The notes beneath the pieces are model-generated. The model saw only the letters and a program-made list of their open reading frames with translations, made no database searches and was not told where the DNA came from. The position numbers and the translations under genes are program-made. Below, one piece after another: positions 1 through 5,356 of a stretch of 9,382 nt of DNA; within the stretch, counting starts at the first letter, position 1; each line of letters starts with the position of its first letter. Origin of the DNA: CAXTTV01 sp964247295 (GTDB lineage: Bacteria; Chloroflexota; Ktedonobacteria; Ktedonobacterales; Ktedonobacteraceae); contig CAXTTV010000191.1 of the NCBI GenBank assembly GCA_964247295.1, positions 1-9,382 of the forward strand, written 5' to 3'.

Positions 1-2017
1 GAGGCGCACCCACCGATATATCTTCATAAATCACCGATTGCAGTTGCGACTGTTGCTTCATCTCATTCAATACGCTAATTGCATCCTTTTCAGTTGTGGG
101 GCGAGCTTCAGGTCTTTGAATAAAATGCTGAGGTAAAGATGCCAGCAAATTTTGGGCGGCCTCTTGCTCTGACTGAGCTTTGTTTTTGCCAGTTCCCTGA
201 GCCCGGTACTGCTGTTGCGCAATCTCTATACTAACCTCCGTTTGAAAGATCGGCGCGTGTGAGGGTCCTTCTCGCTCTTTCAGATGATAGACCGGCGGAC
301 GCCAGTGCCCGGATTGAGCAAGCTCTTGCAAATACCCTTTGGGGTTCAACATCTGGCGCGGCGGATCTTCCTGCGAATTGTTAACCAGGAGCTCCTCCGG
401 TTCTTTCTTCGGCCAGGAAGGCTCTCTGCCAAGAATCTTCGCTAGCAGATCGACGGCGGCAAGCTGACGGGCCAGATGAATCTGACGCGCGGAGCACAGT
501 GAGGAACTGTACTCCTGTTCTCCTAGCCGTACACAAACCTCAGCCTTAAATAATCCCTCTAACTCTAGCGTGGAAGGACGAATCTCCCGATACTGCGGCT
601 CTGCCCACTTATCAGTCTGACTCCCCATCATCAAGATACTGGTGGCATGATCTGGACGATATTGGAGCTCTTTGAGGACAGCCTCTTGAATGGTGTGCCA
701 TTGAGGATCAGTATTGGAGAAACGAAAGGCCAGCGTATAAAGATCGTGCGCATCTAAGAGGTGCTCTTCCAACCGACGCACTATCTCCTGTTCCAGGAGA
801 GGGTCAAGCTGATTACTTTGAGCGGCCATGCGTAGAACGGTATGAAAGTTCTTTTTATCAAGAAAGCTATAACCTGGAGACTTGCTCTGGGATACCTGCG
901 AGATGACCTGCTTCTCATGCTCCTTCAGAAAATGGGTACCGCGCGCGTCCTTCATCTCTCGCTCTATCCTATTCAGGTGCAACGCGATCAACTCCAGATC
1001 GGCTTTCGTATACGCCTGAGTACCGTGAAGAGTCGCTAATAGGATGCGCTGGTTCACCAGATCGGCATAGCGTCTGAGAGGCGAGGTCATATGGAGATAG
1101 GCCGGAAGATTCAAACCAAAGTGACCTTCCAACACCGGTGCGTACTCCGCACGCTCAAGCGAGACATTCAGTGTCCCTTGCACCTGCTCAGGATGCACAA
1201 AGGCTGTATTTAAAAGATTGAGAAGCTGAGGCCGCTCTGAAGCGATCGGCTTCGCCCGGTGGTTACGATAGAGGGCAACAATACCCCGATTGGCGAAAAA
1301 GGAGGCAAACTGCTGGTTCGCCAGGATCATCAGTTCCTGAATGATAATATGCGCCTGATTGCGCTCACCCTCCGTCAATTTATAGAGAAGCCCATCCTCA
1401 CTGGTAGCCCACCCCTGAGTAAGATCATAGAAAGCCAGAGCGCCAGAAGCCCTTCTTTGTTGTAGCAGATGCTTCGCAATGGCCCAGGCCAGATGCAACA
1501 TCTTGTCTATCTCATTTTCGGACTGCTGAAGCAGCGTTTCTACCTGTTGATAGCTCAAGCGTTTCTGACTCAGCACCATCGTAGGGGAGATCTGCCGACC
1601 CTCAATCCCTACATCATTATTTAGATGGAGGGTAAGAGTGATCGCCGGACGGGGCTCATTCTCCAGGAGGCTTAATTGATCTTCCGAGAGCGCACGTGGG
1701 AGCATCGGCAGGTTTCCGTCTCGTAGATAGCGGGTCGAAGCCTTCTCGTAGGCCTCCCGATCCAGAGTTGAGGCAATCTCAGCAGTCAAGAAAGATCCGA
1801 CATCCGCGATACTGATCTGGAGTTTATAGCCTCCCTGCGGCAACCGCTCAATCCAGAAAGCGTCGTCCAGATCCTTTGATGTCGGGCCGTCGATCGTGAT
1901 GCCAGGGACCGTTACCCTCTCCGACAAGCTTTCTGACACCTGCTGAATAATTTGCTGGGCCTCCGTCAGAGCTGTACGCGAAAAAGCCTTCTGCTCCCGA
2001 TCCCTAAATTCTGACAT
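1..2017 (-). CDS. RNB-family ribonuclease with tandem dsRNA-binding domains (3' end cut by window edge)
   Basis: This is a 3'-to-5' exoribonuclease-type protein of the RNase II/R family; 672 codons are visible and the C-terminus lies outside the window. I translated the frame by hand and met no stop. The RNB catalytic domain covers about residues 35-345. It has the motif ITIDGPTSKDLDDA, whose D43, D49, D51 and D52 match the four metal-binding aspartates of RNase II, and a second conserved block YLHMTSPLRRYADL at 307-320. Residues about 557-628 form a good dsRBD (NPKGYLQEL, then GTGKNKAQSEQEAA). Residues about 440-525 look like a degenerate dsRBD, and a further one begins near 644 and is cut off. 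Only about 35 residues precede the RNB domain, so both cold-shock domains are absent, and dsRBDs sit where S1 would be. The ATG at 2017 has AAAAGGGGGAG just upstream and an in-frame TAA further up, so the short N-terminus is genuine. The RNB call is firm; the substrate is unknown. Confidence 0.9.
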   Translation of the reverse strand, partial: MSEFRDREQKAFSRTALTEAQQIIQQVSESLSERVTVPGITIDGPTSKDLDDAFWIERLPQGGYKLQISIADVGSFLTAEIASTLDREAYEKASTRYLRDGNLPMLPRALSEDQLSLLENEPRPAITLTLHLNNDVGIEGRQISPTMVLSQKRLSYQQVETLLQQSENEIDKMLHLAWAIAKHLLQQRRASGALAFYDLTQGWATSEDGLLYKLTEGERNQAHIIIQELMILANQQFASFFANRGIVALYRNHRAKPIASERPQLLNLLNTAFVHPEQVQGTLNVSLERAEYAPVLEGHFGLNLPAYLHMTSPLRRYADLVNQRILLATLHGTQAYTKADLELIALHLNRIEREMKDARGTHFLKEHEKQVISQVSQSKSPGYSFLDKKNFHTVLRMAAQSNQLDPLLEQEIVRRLEEHLLDAHDLYTLAFRFSNTDPQWHTIQEAVLKELQYRPDHATSILMMGSQTDKWAEPQYREIRPSTLELEGLFKAEVCVRLGEQEYSSSLCSARQIHLARQLAAVDLLAKILGREPSWPKKEPEELLVNNSQEDPPRQMLNPKGYLQELAQSGHWRPPVYHLKEREGPSHAPIFQTEVSIEIAQQQYRAQGTGKNKAQSEQEAAQNLLASLPQHFIQRPEARPTTEKDAISVLNEMKQQSQLQSVIYEDISVGAP

Positions 2018-2074
2018 ACTCCCCCTTTTACACCTCAGGTTTTAATAACATTTTCTAAAAGATGTATTGGTAGT

Positions 2075-2083
2075 AGTATAGCA
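2075..2083 (-). promoter_or_regulatory. Candidate extended -10 promoter for the RNB ribonuclease
   Basis: On the minus strand the sequence reads TGC-TATACT, an extended -10 (TGnTATAAT-like), about 58 bp upstream of the ATG at 2017. I see no convincing -35 at 16-18 bp spacing, which extended -10 promoters can do without. Transcription would start near 2068. This is a motif call only. Confidence 0.4.
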
Positions 2084-2199
2084 AATATTTTGGAGATCAT
2101 CATATATTCGGCTAACCCTGGCGATATCCTCTCGGGTCTCCATATCTCTTGTTGCAGTCATAACGAACACACCCTTTCGCCTTTTTTTACGAGCAATAC

Positions 2200-2229
2200 A
2201 AAAAAAGGCGGAAGCTCTCCCTTCCGCCT
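2200..2229 (-). terminator. Rho-independent terminator after the small membrane-protein gene
   Basis: On the minus strand AGGCGGAAG and CTTCCGCCT form a perfect 9-bp GC-rich stem with a 6-nt loop, followed directly by seven T residues (plus-strand A at 2200-2206). It lies about 30 bp after the stop of the 43-codon ORF at 2260-2391 and before the ribonuclease promoter. It therefore ends a minus-strand transcript, either that of the small ORF alone or of pyrD plus the small ORF. Confidence 0.88.
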
Positions 2230-2259
2230 GAATATGAACTGGCTTTCCGGTAGATCTCC

Positions 2260-2391
2260 CTACACAAGCCGTCCCTCTGGCTCCTGCGGTATCTGCTCTA
2301 GATGGATGTTGTTTTTGTTTGAGCGGCGCGCAAGCAACGCTACAACGATAAGCCCTATAATAATTACATTCAAAACCACGAATGTGATCAT
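2260..2391 (-). CDS. Small single-pass membrane protein (43 aa), unknown function
   Basis: The ORF starts at ATG 2391 and ends at TAG 2260-2262. The product opens with a hydrophobic stretch at residues 1-20 (MITFVVLNVIIIGLIVVALL), followed by a basic ARRSNKN patch and an acidic, Pro/Glu-containing tail ending EGRLV. This is a single transmembrane helix with a short cytoplasmic tail, by the positive-inside rule. An in-frame GTG at 2415 would add VKRKSGFF and give 51 residues. The ATG has a weak purine-rich AAAGAGTGG about 10 nt upstream, so the start is uncertain. I recognise no family. The main support is context: an intrinsic terminator follows 30 bp downstream on the same strand, and pyrD lies upstream in the same direction (190 bp gap). 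The intervening AT-rich stretch (about 2425-2455) could hold a promoter, but I found no clear -35. Confidence 0.6.
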   Translation of the reverse strand: MITFVVLNVIIIGLIVVALLARRSNKNNIHLEQIPQEPEGRLV

Positions 2392-2518
2392 GAAGAATCC
2401 ACTCTTTCTTTTCACTGTAAAGCTTCGATTACGATCATTTTATCATACTTTAATATAAAACACCTATGTGGAAGAACTTTGTCTTGCTCTCTATCTAAAG
2501 CAGTGGCTTTTGACTGAA

Positions 2519-2550
2519 CGCGAAAGATATCCCTTCAAAAGGGGTTCGCG
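2519..2550. repeat. Nested inverted repeat downstream of pyrD
   Basis: Outer arms CGCGAA (2519-2524) and TTCGCG (2545-2550) enclose an inner perfect hairpin CCCTT/AAGGG (2531-2535 and 2539-2543) with a 3-nt loop. It begins 33 bp after the pyrD stop codon. There is no T-run on either strand, so it is not a canonical intrinsic terminator. It could stabilise the 3' end of pyrD mRNA or be a protein site. Confidence 0.45.
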
Positions 2551-2582
2551 CAGAGGAAAAGCGGCTACAAATGTACCTGGCG

Positions 2583-3656
2583 TTAATATGTACTACGCTT
2601 TGTAAGACTTCGATTGATGCTTTTAACGATGCCCGGCCCCTCATAGATGAAGCTCGTATAAATCTGGATCAAGCTTGCGCCGGCGTCAAACATACGTTTC
2701 GCATCATCGGGACCGAAAATTCCGCCGACTCCAATTATTGGAATTTTCCCTTCCAGTCGTCGGGAAAGATATTCGACAACCTCCAGCGAACGCGCCCTCA
2801 AAGGCCGTCCACTCAAACCACCACTCTGTTCACTCGGGCTCCGCAAACCTGCCCGACTCAGTGTCGTATTGGTGGCGACAATCCCCTGCACCCCTCGTGC
2901 CAAACAGACCTCGATCACATCATCGATCCCTTCCCAGGTCAGATCGGGAGAAATTTTCACCAGAATCGGATTCGCGAACCCATTTTCGCCAGCAAGCTTT
3001 CTACTTTCCTGTACAACAGCATGCAATAAACGGTCCAGCGGATCTCTATCTTGAAGCTGGCGCAGGCCAGGAGTATTGGGTGAGCTAACATTTACCGTAA
3101 AGAAGCTTGAAAATTCATACAGGCGGCGCAACGAATAGAGGTAATCTTCGATGGCCTCTTCCTGAGGGGTAATCCTGGATTTGCCGATGCTCCAACCAAT
3201 GGGGAGATCGGACCATCGCTGCTCCTTTAAGCGCTGATAGATCCGGTCCGCGCCATCATTGGGAAATCCCATGCGATTAATCAGTGCCTGATCCTTTGAA
3301 AGGCGAAAGATCCGTGGCCGCTCATTGCCTGGCTGCTGATACCTGGTCACAGTCCCGGCCTCGATAAACCCGAAGCCCAACGCGGCCAGAGCCGGTAGAG
3401 CCAGCCCATTTTTATCGAAGCCGCCGGCCAGCCCAACAGGATTAGGAAAGTCTACGCCAAAGACTCTGCGTGCCAGATCAGGCGCTTTATATGCGCTGGC
3501 CGCCTCGATAATCTTTAGCAACAACTGATGACGAGAAGCAAACGCCAGCCGATCCATTAGCCAGTGGTGAGCGTCCTCGGGATCTCCAGCCGAGGCCCGA
3601 AACATAATTGGTCGAACAATTTTCTTAAAAAATAGGGAGTTTCCACTCAATAACAT
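2583..3656 (-). CDS. pyrD: Dihydroorotate dehydrogenase, class 2 (quinone-dependent)
   Basis: The enzyme oxidises dihydroorotate to orotate (fourth step of UMP synthesis) using FMN and passes electrons to membrane quinone. The product is 357 residues, close to the 335-360 usual for class 2. Residues 1-50 form the N-terminal extension typical of this class, with DPEDAHHWLMDRL matching the amphipathic membrane-associating segment. The FMN barrel follows: NPVGLAGGFDKNG (72-84), NRMGFPNDG (127-135), VNVSSPNTPGLR (188-199), LVKISPDL (232-239), ATNTT (261-265), GVGGI (309-313) and YTSFIYEGP (333-341). S192 aligns with the class 2 catalytic serine (a cysteine in class 1), with N189 and N194 alongside. 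The start is ATG 3656, with GAGAGG about 12 nt upstream; the internal ATG at codon 18 has no Shine-Dalgarno. It is transcribed divergently from pyrC, which makes its substrate. Confidence 0.97.
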   Translation of the reverse strand: MLLSGNSLFFKKIVRPIMFRASAGDPEDAHHWLMDRLAFASRHQLLLKIIEAASAYKAPDLARRVFGVDFPNPVGLAGGFDKNGLALPALAALGFGFIEAGTVTRYQQPGNERPRIFRLSKDQALINRMGFPNDGADRIYQRLKEQRWSDLPIGWSIGKSRITPQEEAIEDYLYSLRRLYEFSSFFTVNVSSPNTPGLRQLQDRDPLDRLLHAVVQESRKLAGENGFANPILVKISPDLTWEGIDDVIEVCLARGVQGIVATNTTLSRAGLRSPSEQSGGLSGRPLRARSLEVVEYLSRRLEGKIPIIGVGGIFGPDDAKRMFDAGASLIQIYTSFIYEGPGIVKSINRSLTKRSTY

Positions 3657-3708
3657 AAAGGGGTTTACCTCTCAAAAACACTGTGAGCAACCGGTCCGCA
3701 TTATTAAG

Positions 3709-3714
3709 TATAAT
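3709..3714 (+). promoter_or_regulatory. Candidate pyrC -10 box
   Basis: This is a perfect TATAAT, 51 bp upstream of the pyrC ATG, predicting a start near 3721. No good -35 is seen at 16-18 bp, so the promoter may be weak or need an activator. It overlaps the pyrD -10 on the opposite strand (3707-3712), so the two promoters probably cannot be occupied by polymerase at once. Confidence 0.4.
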
Positions 3715-3718
3715 GGAG

Positions 3719-3730
3719 GAAAACGTTTTC
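3719..3730. promoter_or_regulatory. GAAAACGTTTTC palindrome, PurR/LacI-family-like operator
   Basis: This is a perfect 12-bp palindrome with the central CG and flanking AAA/TTT typical of LacI-family operators. With flanks it reads AGGAAAACGTTTTCGA, close to the E. coli PurR-type box ACGCAAACGTTTTCGT. It sits inside the pyrD promoter spacer and at the predicted pyrC transcription start, so one bound repressor could control both genes. In E. coli both pyrC and pyrD belong to the PurR regulon. That a PurR-like protein acts here is inference. A second CGTTTTC half-site occurs at 3740-3746. Confidence 0.45.
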
Positions 3731-3764
3731 GACAATCACCGTTTTCAGGAGGATCTCTTTTTTT

Positions 3765-5063
3765 ATGCTTATCCGTAATGGTATACCTGTCCTGGCTGAA
3801 GCGCCCGCCCGTTTAGATCTGCGGGTTCGCGGCGAAATTATAGTAGAGATTGGCAGTGATCTCCAGCCCGAACAGGATGAGCAGATTATTGACGCGACTG
3901 GACTCCTGGTTCTACCAGGACTAATCGACTCACACGTGCATTTTCGAGATCCCGGTGCGCCCCAGAAGGAAGACTTTCTTTCCGGTACTCAAGCTGCGAT
4001 CGCAGGAGGCGTTACCACCATTTTAGACATGCCCAACACCCAACCCTCGACGAATAGCCGCGCCCACCTACGAGAGAAAGCAGAGATCGCCGCCGCGAAG
4101 GCCGTAGCGGACTATGGCCTCTACGTTGGAGCCACTGACACCAACGTAGAGGAAACGGCAGCCGTAGCCGATGAGGTGGCGGCTCTGAAGCTCTACATGG
4201 GCTCCTCCACTGGCTCCCTGCTAGTGACTGAGTTCTCACCAATCTACCGCCACTTCTCCACCTTTCCCCCGAACAAGCCCCTAGTCGTACACGCGGAGGA
4301 TGAGCAGTCGCTCAACTATTTTGGCGCACTCGGCTCCCCGAACCACAATCAGGCTCGACCACCTATTAGCGCGCAAATCGCCCTGAGCCGGGCCCTGGCG
4401 ATCGCTGAAAGGACCGGGCGGCGGCTGCATATTGCCCATACAACGACACAGCGAGAGATGGAGTTGATTCAGGAGGCCCGTCAGAAAGGTGTGCGCGTCA
4501 CCTGTGAAGTCACACCCCTGCATCTATTTCTCAATGAAGAGGATCAAATGCGACTGGACAACTATGGCAAGGTAAACCCACCGCTGCGCAGCCGGGAGGA
4601 TCAGGCGGCGCTCTGGCGTTCCCTGGATCTGATCGACACGATTGGAACTGATCATGCACCACACACACGCGAGGAGAAAGAGCAGCCCTATGCTAAAGCT
4701 CCCTCGGGCATGCCGGGTGTCCAGACGATGTTGCCGCTGTTGCTCAATGCCATAGCTCAGAGACGGTTAACCCTGCCGCAGGTAATTGAGCGCTGCGTTA
4801 CAAATCCCGCGCGCATCTTCGGCCTGCGAACGAAGGGTGCTTTAGAGATCGGCAAGGACGCGGACATCGTTCTGGTTGATCCCGAACGCGAGTATACTAT
4901 TAGCAATGAGGAGATTTTGTCTCGCTGCGGCTGGACACCTTTCGCGGGAACGCAGATTAAAGGGCAGATCCAACAGGTGTTTCTACGGGGAAACCTCGTG
5001 TATAATCAGGGGAAGGTAAAGGCCGAGCCGGGCAGTGGTCGCGCGGTTACATACAAAGCTTAA
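3765..5063 (+). CDS. pyrC: Dihydroorotase (class I type)
   Basis: This zinc amidohydrolase interconverts carbamoyl-aspartate and dihydroorotate, the step before PyrD. The product is 432 residues, the normal length for class I enzymes. The N-terminal (1-50) and C-terminal (from about 355) segments form the composite beta-sandwich and the barrel lies between. Signature elements: DSHVHFRDPG (55-64; H57 and H59 bind metal), DMPNTQP (88-94), LKLYMGSSTG (141-150; K142 could be the carboxylated bridging lysine of some relatives), HAEDE (176-180), HIAHTTT (222-228; H225), and GTDHAPH (294-300; D296 catalytic) followed by SGMPGVQT. The C-terminal GKDADIVLVD is typical of the family. AGGAGG at 3747-3752 precedes the ATG by 12 nt, slightly long. 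All expected active-site residues are present, so the protein should be active rather than an inactive PyrC-like subunit. Confidence 0.96.
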   Translation: MLIRNGIPVLAEAPARLDLRVRGEIIVEIGSDLQPEQDEQIIDATGLLVLPGLIDSHVHFRDPGAPQKEDFLSGTQAAIAGGVTTILDMPNTQPSTNSRAHLREKAEIAAAKAVADYGLYVGATDTNVEETAAVADEVAALKLYMGSSTGSLLVTEFSPIYRHFSTFPPNKPLVVHAEDEQSLNYFGALGSPNHNQARPPISAQIALSRALAIAERTGRRLHIAHTTTQREMELIQEARQKGVRVTCEVTPLHLFLNEEDQMRLDNYGKVNPPLRSREDQAALWRSLDLIDTIGTDHAPHTREEKEQPYAKAPSGMPGVQTMLPLLLNAIAQRRLTLPQVIERCVTNPARIFGLRTKGALEIGKDADIVLVDPEREYTISNEEILSRCGWTPFAGTQIKGQIQQVFLRGNLVYNQGKVKAEPGSGRAVTYKA

Positions 5064-5066
5064 CAA

Positions 5067-5136
5067 CACGAAGCGGAACCTTCTGGGACCCGCAGCACAG
5101 CGGCGCGACAAGATGGCCCACCGTTTCCGCTTCGTG
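5067..5136. repeat. 70-bp structured element with 12-bp perfect inverted repeats after pyrC
   Basis: Arms CACGAAGCGGAA (5067-5078) and TTCCGCTTCGTG (5125-5136) are perfectly complementary and begin 4 bp after the pyrC stop. Inside, TGGG/CCCA and CCGC/GCGG can pair in the same nested order. There is no T-tract on either strand, so it is not a classical terminator, though it may protect the pyrC mRNA end or hold a factor-dependent terminator. A short palindromic mobile repeat is possible, but I see no flanking target duplication. Confidence 0.55.
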
Positions 5137-5138
5137 GC

Positions 5139-5181
5139 ACCCGTCATGGCTCCCTTGGGCACGGGTCCGCACGTGACCCGT
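5139..5181. repeat. Alternating ACCCGT / ACGGGT / ACCCGT repeats
   Basis: ACCCGT (5139-5144), ACGGGT (5161-5166) and ACCCGT (5176-5181) allow two mutually exclusive hairpins. The middle arm overlaps GGTCCGCACGTGACC, which itself can pair GGTC with GACC. The rest of the convergent gap up to the transporter stop (5182-5356) holds a second CACGTGACCC copy (5216-5225, first copy 5170-5179) and no gene or terminator I can support. Confidence 0.4.
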
Positions 5182-5356
5182 AGCAAAGGGCATCACTCCC
5201 CTCACCACCGTCACACACGTGACCCCAATCTATGAGGTCTCACTTCCCTCGGATGGGCCTGTCCTTTGGAATTTACCAGCAGAGTCTCACACAACCTGGT
5301 CTACCTCATTCAAGTTTCCTTATGTGCGAGGGAAAGTGGCTTCTCGAACCTTGAAC

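Larger units (their letters stand above)
3707..3735 (-). promoter_or_regulatory. Candidate pyrD promoter
   Basis: On the minus strand TTGTCG (3735-3730) and TATACT (3712-3707) are separated by exactly 17 bp. The start point would fall near 3699, giving a leader of about 43 nt before the pyrD ATG. The palindrome at 3719-3730 lies in the spacer and touches the -35, so a protein bound there would block this promoter. The -10 shares bases with the candidate pyrC -10 on the other strand. Confidence 0.5.

Noticed and set aside
2018..2090. Upstream extension of the ribonuclease that might hold a cold-shock domain
   Set aside because: An in-frame TAA lies a short distance upstream of the ATG, and a promoter-like element precedes it.
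2090..2458. 122-codon plus-strand ORF
   Set aside because: It crosses a minus-strand terminator and is antisense to the small membrane ORF. It has no ribosome site and a translation of random character.
5035..5235. Short plus-strand ORF over the pyrC end
   Set aside because: It overlaps pyrC out of frame and lies across the inverted repeats; no ribosome site or protein-like pattern.
5335..5355. GGTTCGAG on the minus strand resembling a tRNA T-arm
   Set aside because: No complementary 5-bp arm, no acceptor stem and no anticodon arm at the right distance.
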